Shown: piece by piece, positions 1 to 5,721 of the stretch
How positions within the stretch are numbered: position 1 is the stretch's first letter
Layout of the letters: each line of letters opens with the position of its first letter
Origin: Deltaproteobacteria bacterium
GTDB lineage: Bacteria; Desulfobacterota; Dissulfuribacteria; Dissulfuribacterales; UBA3076
DNA length: 6,401 nucleotides
Assembly: GCA_030605675.1 (NCBI GenBank)
Contig: JAUWHV010000169.1
Location: forward strand, 1 to 6,401
Direction: 5' to 3'
The notes under the pieces: generated by a model
What the model was told of the DNA's origin: nothing
What the model saw: only the letters and a program-made list of their open reading frames with translations
The model's database searches: none
Translations under genes and position numbers: made by a program

Positions 1-789
1 CGCCGCAGATTGGGTTTTTTCAGCGGAATCATGTCTATGTTGGTCCTGTTCCTTAGTTGCTTCCTGTATGCCTGCTCCCAGGCTCCGGTCACAGGCAGGT
101 CCCAGTTAATACTGGTTAGTCCGGAGCAGGAAAGGTCCCTGGGACTCAATGCCTATAAAAACATCCTTCAAAAGGAGAAGGTCAGCCAGGATCAGGTCTT
201 GAATCAGATGCTGCAGACAGTGGGATGGAGAATTGCAAACGCAGCCCGAAGACCGGATTTCGATTGGGAATTCACGCTCATAGAAAATGACAAGGTGGCC
301 AATGCCTTTTGTCTTCCGGGCGGCAAGGTATTTGTGTATACAGGTATTCTGAAATATACAGAGGATGAAACCGGCATGGCTACTGTGATCGGCCATGAGG
401 TTGCACATGCCATGGCTCGACACGGGGCGGAAAGGATGAGCCTGACTCTGTTGGCCCAACTGGGGGAAACGGCTATGCAGACAGCCATCAGGACCCAGTC
501 GGCCAATACGATAAGGGCGTTTGATTGCGCATACGGATTGGCGGCAAACGTAGGCGTGATGTTGCCATACAGCCGTACCCAGGAATATGAAGCAGACCAT
601 ATAGGGCTTATTTTGATGGCAAAGGCGGGATATGATCCCAGAGGTGCTCTAGGGTTTTGGGAGCGCCTTTCCAAGGGGAAGTCCGCCTCCTCTCCCCCTT
701 CATTTCTTTCTACTCACCCAACCGATTACGATCGTATTGCAAAAATTCGGAGTTTGTTGCCGGAGACCCTAGAGTATTACACTAATTGA
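1..789 (+). CDS. M48-family zinc metalloprotease, lipoprotein (5' end probably outside window)
   Basis: This is probably a periplasmic, lipid-anchored metalloprotease that degrades or refolds damaged envelope proteins, similar in size and layout to the LoiP/YggG group of M48 proteases. Counting from the TTG at 10, a hydrophobic stretch runs to a lipobox LYAC with Cys22. The zinc motif HEVAH lies at 129-133, and the EYEAD motif around 192-196 supplies the third zinc ligand (probably Glu192). A conserved STHP segment lies near 234-237. The reading frame is open to base 1 and begins with three Arg codons. Neither the TTG at 10 nor the ATG at 31 has a Shine-Dalgarno sequence, and starting at either would leave a signal peptide without its usual positive charges. 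I therefore infer that the true start lies upstream of the window. The stop is TGA at 787-789. The family call is firm; the physiological substrate is unknown. Confidence 0.9.
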   Translation, partial: RRRLGFFSGIMSMLVLFLSCFLYACSQAPVTGRSQLILVSPEQERSLGLNAYKNILQKEKVSQDQVLNQMLQTVGWRIANAARRPDFDWEFTLIENDKVANAFCLPGGKVFVYTGILKYTEDETGMATVIGHEVAHAMARHGAERMSLTLLAQLGETAMQTAIRTQSANTIRAFDCAYGLAANVGVMLPYSRTQEYEADHIGLILMAKAGYDPRGALGFWERLSKGKSASSPPSFLSTHPTDYDRIAKIRSLLPETLEYYTN

Positions 790-795
790 GTTTGA

Positions 796-921
796 AGTGC
801 CTAAAGTGAGCTAAAGTGCCTAAAGTTGTGGTGCGCGCTTTCAGCGCGGTTACTATAAATAGACGGAGCGAAGCGATACCTTAACTTTAGGCACTTAAAA
901 CTTTAGTTCACTTAAGGCACT
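796..921. repeat. Imperfect inverted-repeat element between convergent genes
   Basis: The left arm (796-827) consists of GTGCCTAAA-type units: AGTGCCTAAA, GTGAGCTAAA, GTGCCTAAAGTT. The right arm (883-921) is its reverse complement with a 7-nt insertion and two substitutions. Pairing continues inward as GGT (830-832) with ACC (878-880). The centre holds a perfect 6-bp hairpin, CGCGCT (834-839) with AGCGCG (843-848) around a TTC loop. The element fills most of the gap between the M48 protease stop and the PPC-gene stop, so its transcript would form a strong stem on either strand. It could act as a bidirectional terminator or be a dispersed REP/MITE-like repeat. No transposase gene or clear target-site duplication is visible. 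The structure is seen directly; the function is inferred. Confidence 0.8.
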
Positions 922-938
922 ATTCCGGCTTGTCCGGG

Positions 939-1382
939 TTAAGGCTTTAGTAATTCAAATCCTGTGGTTGGCTCGAAAGCACGAACTGCTGTTGTGTCAA
1001 CTAATTCAAATAATATTACCTCCATTATATGCCATACCTTCACACCGTTCCGAACGCATCCGGTAACTGAGGATATTTTTCTTCCACAGGCCATATGCAT
1101 ATGCAATATAGGTTTACCTTTTTCATCAGGGAAAATCGTTCCTGTCCCTGCTATCTCATGGACATTATCAAGAATATGTTCCATAGGAATAATTGGTTCT
1201 CTGCGTCCATGTTCAGGGCCTACTATAAGTTTACTACCTTTATCAGCTCCGCCAAGAATGATTAAAGCTGCTGCTTTAATAGATTTTTCACGGGAAAATT
1301 TTTCAATTTCTTCGTGAACAATATCTCCATCTTCAAGACGAATAATAAAAGTTCTTCCTTGTTTAGCCTGTGAGTATCTCAT
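939..1382 (-). CDS. PPC (DUF296) domain protein
   Basis: This is a 147-residue single-domain protein matching the PPC/DUF296 family (plants and prokaryotes conserved), which in plants is paired with AT-hooks and in prokaryotes usually stands alone. Visible family marks are the N-terminal strand RTFIIRLEDGD (10-20), the AAALIILGGAD segment (37-47), the ILHMHMA histidine motif (92-98; His94 and His96 are candidate metal ligands) and the C-terminal strand WHIMEVILFEL (117-127). The usual GGHL segment is replaced by a diverged KISSVTGCV stretch. The molecular role of bacterial members is not settled; DNA binding should not be assumed because no AT-hook is present. The ATG lies 3 bp after the stop of the upstream SpoIIM-like gene, so the two are very likely co-transcribed and translationally coupled. 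The only SD-like sequence (AAGGA) lies inside the upstream gene's end, rather far away. The gene is AT-rich relative to its neighbours. Confidence 0.85.
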   Translation of the reverse strand: MRYSQAKQGRTFIIRLEDGDIVHEEIEKFSREKSIKAAALIILGGADKGSKLIVGPEHGRREPIIPMEHILDNVHEIAGTGTIFPDEKGKPILHMHMACGRKISSVTGCVRNGVKVWHIMEVILFELVDTTAVRAFEPTTGFELLKP

Positions 1383-1385
1383 GGT

Positions 1386-2009
1386 TTACTTAAAGAATTC
1401 CTTTAAGATATGGTAGCGGCCTTCTATGACTGCCGCAAAAAATAGCAAAGGTAGAACCACAGTAAAAAACACTATATTGGCCTTTCTCCACCTTTCCTTC
1501 GATGTAAGACGAGTTTCTGAGAATCGGTAGCCAAATCCTCTCCATATGCCAATCCCCCATGCGATCATCATAGCCGGCAGTTCAAAAATTCCGTGTGGGA
1601 CTATCATAACCGCAATTTCAGCACCTGACATTCCCGAAACTTTTGCAATTACCCAACCCATAATGATGCCATTGAAAATTGCTATGGAGGCAGGAATTAT
1701 TCCGAACAAAACGACTAAGCACATTGTGAGATAGGTTGCGAAAAGATTATGGGCAAATATTTGGAGAACAAAGGCTATGGGTTTTTTGTCCAGGAATTTA
1801 TCAGCTAGTTTTCCTGTCACCTCCTGCAAAAATGGGAAATTATCCGGATATGCCCAGCCAATAACTAAAGCGCAGCAATACAAAATGGTTGCAATAAATA
1901 TGCAATATTTTGCTTCTGAAATCGTCTTTCCGGATTCGCAAAATAGGTTTTTTACTGAGTCTTTATTGAGCATTGAAATTAAATAAAGTCCTAAAAGGGG
2001 CCGGGACAT
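1386..2009 (-). CDS. SpoIIM/DUF95-family integral membrane protein
   Basis: This 207-residue membrane protein carries the SpoIIM/DUF95 signature PHGIFELPA (138-146), preceded by an AHNLF segment (86-90). Hydrophobic segments lie at about 34-53, 87-104, 106-123, 130-156 and 178-195, giving about five membrane spans. A basic loop (RLTSKERWRK, 167-176) comes before the last span. In Bacillus the namesake works in peptidoglycan remodelling during engulfment. Homologues are widespread in archaea and non-sporulating bacteria with no defined role, so sporulation should not be inferred. It is the first gene of a two-gene minus-strand operon with the PPC protein. The start is uncertain: ATG at 2009 has no convincing SD, while the in-frame ATG at 1973 (MLNKDS) has AGGA about 15 nt upstream and would drop a 12-residue extension. 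Composition is AT-rich like its partner's. Confidence 0.85.
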   Translation of the reverse strand: MSRPLLGLYLISMLNKDSVKNLFCESGKTISEAKYCIFIATILYCCALVIGWAYPDNFPFLQEVTGKLADKFLDKKPIAFVLQIFAHNLFATYLTMCLVVLFGIIPASIAIFNGIIMGWVIAKVSGMSGAEIAVMIVPHGIFELPAMMIAWGIGIWRGFGYRFSETRLTSKERWRKANIVFFTVVLPLLFFAAVIEGRYHILKEFFK

Positions 2010-2061
2010 GACGCGTCCATGTTTTTATGCATTTTGTTATTATTTTAGGTTATATTGGTTA

Positions 2062-2091
2062 TTCAAGGCAAATTTCTCTCCACGCTATAAT
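2062..2091 (+). promoter_or_regulatory. Candidate sigma70-type promoter for the histidine kinase gene
   Basis: A perfect TATAAT lies at 2086-2091, about 100 nt before the kinase start. The best -35 at acceptable spacing is TTCAAG (2062-2067, 18-nt spacer), which matches the consensus at only three of six positions. The call rests on the -10 box and its location in the divergent gap, so it is tentative. Confidence 0.3.
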
Positions 2092-2115
2092 GCCTCACCA
2101 ACAAAAGACCGGATT

Positions 2116-2139
2116 ATGAGCCTTTTGCAAGAGACTCAT
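2116..2139. promoter_or_regulatory. 24-bp near-perfect palindrome, possible operator
   Basis: The half-sites ATGAGCCTTTTG and CAAGAGACTCAT are reverse complements at 10 of 12 positions, centred on TTGCAA with no loop. That geometry suits a dimeric DNA-binding protein better than an RNA hairpin. The site sits about 25 bp downstream of the candidate TATAAT and 51 bp before the kinase ATG. A second TTGCAA core, in the perfect 8-bp palindrome ATTGCAAT, lies at 2152-2159, 28 bp away centre to centre. No cognate regulator is present in the window. A dispersed genomic repeat is the alternative. Confidence 0.45.
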
Positions 2140-2190
2140 GGATATATTTTTATTGCAATTATGCCTTAAATCGCTGGAGCTTACTACGTT

Positions 2191-3567
2191 ATGAATTCAT
2201 ATTTCACGGAAAAACAGCCTAAGAGCACTTTTTCCGTGGGTTATCTGGTGTCTGCATTCATAATATTGTTACTCTTCTCTGTGGTGGCATTAATCAGCGC
2301 TGTGGGCATCTATCGGATATCCATAGAGGGATCGAAGAATCTGCTTGAGAACCGGGCAGTGGACATAGCTGTGAGCCTGGGCTTTACCTTGGAAAGGATC
2401 GGTCTCAGGAACGAGCTTTTTCCCGAACTTGTAGCTACTGACAGATGGGATGACCTTGCCTTTCTGGTCCTTTATGATCAGGATGGTACTGTGTTGCTCC
2501 ATTCCAATCCTCTAATGGTGGGAAGAAGCCGGATTGATCCTGATGTAGAAAGAGTGATTTCGGAGAAACGGCCAAAGATCCATTTTGCTACCCTTGCAAC
2601 TGGAGAAGAGGTATTTGTCCTGGATTTTCCTTTACACCTTCACCTCTCTGAACAGGGCAATAGCGGCAGCGAGAATAATATTGATCTTGAACAGTCTCGC
2701 GCGACGGAGGAAATTGAGTCTGTTGACAACGCCAGGGCATACTGCCTGAGGGTTTCTCTTCATCCATATCCGGCCCGGACAATTCTCAGGAAGGCCAATT
2801 TTCAACTTGCTTTAATTGGACTTGCCCTTACCACCTTATGGGTGCTGACGTTCTTTTTTCTCTGGGCATGGCGCAGAAATTATCGTCTGGAGGCCATGCT
2901 GCGTAAACAGGAGCGAATGGCCGCCTTGGGTGAGATGGCCGCAGTCCTGGCCCATGAGATACGAAATCCATTGAGCAGCATAAAGGGTTTTGCTCAGTTT
3001 TACTTGGAGGGCACAACAGATCCTGATGAAAGGGCGGATTTTTCCGTCATTGTGGAGGAGTCCAGGAGGCTTGAGGGCTTGACGGCTGATCTCCTTACTT
3101 ATGCAAGGCCTATTATGCTCAATGAAGAAAAGTTTGATACGGAGAGGTTTTGCCAGGAGATTAAAAGGAGTATTGCTCCTTTAAGAGGTGATGTGAAGTT
3201 TCATATGTTATGTGAAAAATTGGAACTGCGTCTTGACAGAGAAAAATTGATGCAAGTAGTTTTTAATCTGGTACGAAATGCTATTGACGCAGTAAGTGAA
3301 ATCAAGGGAGGCGAGGTCTGGTTCAGCATGAAATCCAGTGGCCCAGTTCTGATGCTTACAGTAGAGGACAACGGCCCCGGGTTGTCTTTAGACGTGAAGA
3401 ATCGTCTTTTTGAGCCTTTTGTTACTACCAAGGCAAAGGGTACCGGACTAGGGCTTGCCATAGTAGACCGTTTGTTAGAGGCTATGGGTGGTGAGATTGG
3501 TTTCAGCGACCGCGAAGGCAGCGGCGTAATTGTTAAGATTACATTACCATACCGTATAGATAATTGA
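2191..3567 (+). CDS. ZraS/NtrB-like membrane sensor histidine kinase
   Basis: This two-component sensor kinase autophosphorylates on His255 and would pass the phosphate to a response regulator. Order of parts: a short cytoplasmic tail, membrane span at about 17-42, an extracytoplasmic sensor region of about 160 residues with a Cache/PAS-like core (YDQDGTVLLHSNP, 95-107), a second span at about 204-226, a short linker with neither HAMP nor cytoplasmic PAS, the HisKA H-box AHEIRNPLSSIKG (254-266), the N-box with Asn363, the G1 box DNGPGL (393-398), FEPF (407-410) and the G2 box GTGLGLA (417-423). All catalytic motifs are intact. Length (458) and layout match the ZraS/HydH group, whose partners are sigma54-dependent NtrC-type regulators. 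No such regulator is in the window, so the partner lies elsewhere or beyond reach. GGAG at 2176-2179 serves the ATG. Residues 153-180 form a polar, acidic stretch that looks like an insert. The stop codon lies inside the first unit of the following repeat array. Confidence 0.93.
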   Translation: MNSYFTEKQPKSTFSVGYLVSAFIILLLFSVVALISAVGIYRISIEGSKNLLENRAVDIAVSLGFTLERIGLRNELFPELVATDRWDDLAFLVLYDQDGTVLLHSNPLMVGRSRIDPDVERVISEKRPKIHFATLATGEEVFVLDFPLHLHLSEQGNSGSENNIDLEQSRATEEIESVDNARAYCLRVSLHPYPARTILRKANFQLALIGLALTTLWVLTFFFLWAWRRNYRLEAMLRKQERMAALGEMAAVLAHEIRNPLSSIKGFAQFYLEGTTDPDERADFSVIVEESRRLEGLTADLLTYARPIMLNEEKFDTERFCQEIKRSIAPLRGDVKFHMLCEKLELRLDREKLMQVVFNLVRNAIDAVSEIKGGEVWFSMKSSGPVLMLTVEDNGPGLSLDVKNRLFEPFVTTKAKGTGLGLAIVDRLLEAMGGEIGFSDREGSGVIVKITLPYRIDN

Positions 3568-3718
3568 GGAATTGAGGGAAAATGATAATTGAGGAATTGA
3601 GGAATTGAGGAATTTAGGGATTTAGGGAAAATGATAATTTAGGGATTGAGGGATTTAGGAATTGAGGGATTGAAGGAGTTTTTTGATTATAATTCCTCAA
3701 TTCCTCAATTCCTCAATT
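3562..3718. repeat. 8-bp tandem repeat array with a 28-bp fold-back
   Basis: The spacer between the kinase gene and radA is built from 8-bp units of the type (A/G)ATT(G/T)AGG. Two units are followed by the 9-mer GAAAATGAT (3578-3586), then five units, the same 9-mer again (3627-3635), then five units, the last carrying an extra base. After a short T-rich stretch come three units in opposite orientation, AATTCCTC (3691-3714). The three exact AATTGAGG copies plus AATT at 3587-3614 pair perfectly over 28 bp with 3691-3718, leaving a loop of about 76 nt. The array begins inside the last two codons of the kinase gene and ends about 20 nt before radA. It could terminate or stabilise transcripts, or be a slippage-prone dispersed repeat; function is inferred only. 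Confidence 0.9.
3688..3693 (+). promoter_or_regulatory. radA: Candidate -10 box for radA
   Basis: A perfect TATAAT straddles the junction between the T-rich loop and the inverted repeat arm, 45 nt before the radA start. Upstream -35-like choices are poor: TTGAGG at 3662 gives a 20-nt spacer and TTGAAG at 3670 gives 12. An AT-rich repeat can produce this hexamer by chance, so this is a low-confidence call. Confidence 0.3.
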
Positions 3719-3737
3719 TGTAATAGGTATTTGAGCC

Positions 3738-5126
3738 TTGAGTAAAAACAACGATACAAAAACAGTCTATGTGTGTCAGTCATGCGGCCAGACTTCGGCC
3801 AAGTGGCTTGGTCGTTGTCCCGGGTGCGGGGCATGGCATACAATGGTGGACGAGCCTGTAGATACTCTTGTTAGAAAAGGGCGAAGTCTTTTTGCCGTGA
3901 GTCAATCTGCTCCTTTACCCCTGCTGGAAGTGTCTGCAGACGTTGATGAGTCCAGAATTTTCATTGGGATGAATGAAATGGACAGGGTACTTGGTGGAGG
4001 GCTGGTGCCGGGCAGCCTGGTGCTATTGGCCGGAGAGCCGGGCATAGGTAAGTCTACATTGCTGCTGCAGATACTTTGCCGTCTGGCCTCTAATCAAAGT
4101 CAAAAGAAAGTCCTATATGTCAGTGGAGAAGAATCATTGGTTCAAATCAGGATGAGGTCTGAGCGTTTGGGAAAGATTCCGGAAAGTCTGTGGGTTGCGT
4201 GTGAGTCGGAACTTGATCGGATTATTAAGATGGTAGAGGAACAGGGTCCTTCTATCCTGGCTGTTGATTCCATACAAACTCTGTTTTGCGGCGAGATATT
4301 GTCGGCTCCCGGGAGCGTATCCCAGGTCCGGGAGGCCACTGCACGGCTCATGCAGCTTGCCAAGTCCAAGGGCGTGCCGACGATACTTGTGGGCCATGTG
4401 ACAAAGGAAGGGGCTATAGCAGGCCCTCGGGTACTTGAACATCTGGTGGACACTGTATTGTATTTCGAGGGGGATCGGAGCCACACATTCCGGCTTCTGA
4501 GGACTGTAAAAAACCGTTACGGTCCAACTCATGAGATAGGTGTCTTTGAGATGACTGAGGCCGGGCTGAAACAAGTTCCCAACCCCTCTGAGGTCTTCCT
4601 TGGCCAAAGGCCAAAGGCCGTTCCGGGATCCGTAGTCGTTCCGTGTATGGAAGGTACTCGCCCCATCCTGGTGGAGATCCAGGCCCTGGTGAGTCCTTCA
4701 CACCTGTCAATGCCGAGGCGGACTTCAACCGGTATTGACAGTAATCGTCTGGCCTTGCTCATTGCGGTTGCAGAAAGACATCTGGGTGTGGCACTTTATG
4801 ATCGGGACATCTTCATAAATGTGGCAGGCGGGCTTAAGATATCAGAGCCGGCAAGTGAACTTGCCGTAATAATGGCTATGGTCTCAAGTCTTAGGGATGT
4901 TCCCCTGGATATGGACACTGCTGTTTTTGGAGAAGTTGGTCTCACTGGAGAGGTGAGGGCGGTTGGAAGGGCGGAATTGAGACTCAATGAGGCTGCCCGT
5001 CTGGGGCTCAAGAGGTGCATTATTCCCCAGGCTGGATCTGATCGTCTTAAGTTCTCAGATGGCCTGGAGATCCTTCCGGTGAGAAGAATAGATGAAGCAG
5101 TAGCGGCAATGTCTGAAGTCTCTTGA
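3738..5126 (+). CDS. radA: DNA repair protein RadA (Sms)
   Basis: RadA is a RecA-like ATPase that helps process recombination intermediates by promoting branch migration in the cytoplasm. The 462-residue product matches the usual length of about 460. It has an N-terminal four-Cys zinc finger (Cys13, Cys16, Cys27, Cys30), Walker A GEPGIGKST (99-107), Walker B ILAVDSIQT (173-181), the RadA-specific KNRYG motif (258-262) and a C-terminal Lon-protease-like domain from about 300 on. All are intact. The start is TTG, and it is essentially forced: an in-frame TGA lies at 3732-3734, the finger begins 12 codons in, and the next in-frame ATG lies after the finger. A weak AGG at 3725-3727 is the only SD candidate. 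The gene starts about 20 nt after the fold-back repeat array, which may affect its expression. Thioredoxin follows after 119 bp. Confidence 0.97.
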   Translation: MSKNNDTKTVYVCQSCGQTSAKWLGRCPGCGAWHTMVDEPVDTLVRKGRSLFAVSQSAPLPLLEVSADVDESRIFIGMNEMDRVLGGGLVPGSLVLLAGEPGIGKSTLLLQILCRLASNQSQKKVLYVSGEESLVQIRMRSERLGKIPESLWVACESELDRIIKMVEEQGPSILAVDSIQTLFCGEILSAPGSVSQVREATARLMQLAKSKGVPTILVGHVTKEGAIAGPRVLEHLVDTVLYFEGDRSHTFRLLRTVKNRYGPTHEIGVFEMTEAGLKQVPNPSEVFLGQRPKAVPGSVVVPCMEGTRPILVEIQALVSPSHLSMPRRTSTGIDSNRLALLIAVAERHLGVALYDRDIFINVAGGLKISEPASELAVIMAMVSSLRDVPLDMDTAVFGEVGLTGEVRAVGRAELRLNEAARLGLKRCIIPQAGSDRLKFSDGLEILPVRRIDEAVAAMSEVS

Positions 5127-5245
5127 CAGTCAGTTAACCCTGGCCTACATTCACGCACATTATTTGACGTTGGCCTTAAAGCGGGTTGCCTTGACAGAAA
5201 TGCCGAGGGTTCAGCCCTTTATTGATAATAGGAGATAGATAGATC

Positions 5246-5578
5246 ATGTCTGGAGACAAATTGATACATGTAACAGATGCAGAGTTTGAATCTCAGGTCT
5301 TAAAAGCTGATAAGCCCGTACTGGTTGATTTCTGGGCGAGCTGGTGCGGACCGTGCCTGGCCATTGCACCTGTCATTGAGGAGTTGGCCGGCGATTATGA
5401 CGGAAGAGTAGTAGTGGCAAAGATGGACGTAGACAAGAGTCCTGCTACTCCGGGCAAGTATGGCATCAGGGCCATCCCAACCTTAATCGTTTTTAAGGAC
5501 GGGCAGGTTGTAGAGCAGATTACCGGTGCAGTGGGGAAGGCTGTTATCGAATCCGCTATTAACAAGGCATTGTCCTAA
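5246..5578 (+). CDS. trxA: Thioredoxin
   Basis: This is a cytoplasmic thiol-disulfide oxidoreductase that reduces protein disulfides and is recycled by thioredoxin reductase (not in the window). The 110-residue protein has the canonical active site WCGPC (33-37), the buried Asp28 in VDFWA, and the cis-proline in AIPT (Pro78), all in the expected positions. No signal peptide is present, which favours a cytosolic role. After the second active-site Cys the sequence is LAIAP, where Arg or Lys is more usual; this is a mild variation. An AGGAG at 5230-5234 lies 11 nt before the ATG. A probable intrinsic terminator follows directly, so the gene is likely transcribed alone or with radA. Confidence 0.96.
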   Translation: MSGDKLIHVTDAEFESQVLKADKPVLVDFWASWCGPCLAIAPVIEELAGDYDGRVVVAKMDVDKSPATPGKYGIRAIPTLIVFKDGQVVEQITGAVGKAVIESAINKALS

Positions 5579-5583
5579 TTAGC

Positions 5584-5617
5584 GTCTGAACGAAAAGACC
5601 GTTCAGACACAATTTTG
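5584..5617 (+). terminator. Probable Rho-independent terminator after thioredoxin
   Basis: A perfect 9-bp stem, GTCTGAACG (5584-5592) with CGTTCAGAC (5600-5608), encloses a 7-nt loop. It is followed by ACAATTTTG, a short and imperfect T-run. It begins 6 nt after the thioredoxin stop. The stem is clear; the modest T-run keeps confidence moderate. Confidence 0.65.
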
Positions 5618-5642
5618 AATTCTAAATTTTGAATTTTGAATT
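5611..5642. repeat. Heptamer tract AATTTTG
   Basis: Three AATTTTG units and one variant (AATTCTA) run in tandem with a 7-bp period, ending in AATT. The tract overlaps the T-run of the thioredoxin terminator and lies in the spacer before the bamD-like gene. Confidence 0.7.
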
Positions 5643-5673
5643 AAGGTATATGTCTTTTAAATCTTTTTCCATA

Positions 5674-5701
5674 ATTCACCATTCAGCATTCACCATTCAG
5701 C
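5674..5701. repeat. Heptamer tract ATTCACC/ATTCAGC
   Basis: Two exact copies of a 14-mer made of ATTCACC plus ATTCAGC give four heptamers in perfect 7-bp register. The tract ends about 20 nt before the bamD-like start. It differs in sequence from the AATTTTG tract just upstream but shares its period. Confidence 0.8.
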
Positions 5702-5721
5702 ATTGTCTATAAAGATCTGTA

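Noticed and set aside
796..921. Insertion sequence remnant
   Set aside because: No transposase coding, no clear target-site duplication, and the arms are internally repetitive rather than IS-like ends.
964..1317. Plus-strand open frame over the PPC gene
   Set aside because: It is the antisense of a gene with clear family motifs and has no recognisable domain of its own.
2010..2017. GACGCGTC palindrome next to the upstream SpoIIM-like start
   Set aside because: Only 8 bp, with no flanking symmetry in register; chance or a restriction-type site is enough to explain it.
2084..2130. Sigma54 promoter upstream of the kinase
   Set aside because: TTTTGC at 2123-2128 has no GG element at the correct 10-bp spacing.
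3562..3718. CRISPR-like array
   Set aside because: The units are 8 bp, contiguous and degenerate, with no unique spacers and no cas gene nearby.
4134..4607. Minus-strand open frames within radA
   Set aside because: They lie opposite an intact, fully conserved RadA and show no domain or start signals.
5170..5190. Sigma54 promoter in TTGG...TTGC
   Set aside because: The GG and GC elements are separated by 14 bp instead of the required 10.
5206..5223. Intrinsic terminator after radA
   Set aside because: The AGGG/CCCT stem is only 4 bp and the following T-run is broken.
5164..5229. Promoter for thioredoxin from the TTGACA at 5191 or TTGACG at 5164
   Set aside because: No -10 hexamer lies at 16-18 bp; TATTGA and GATAAT are 23 and 27 bp away from TTGACA.
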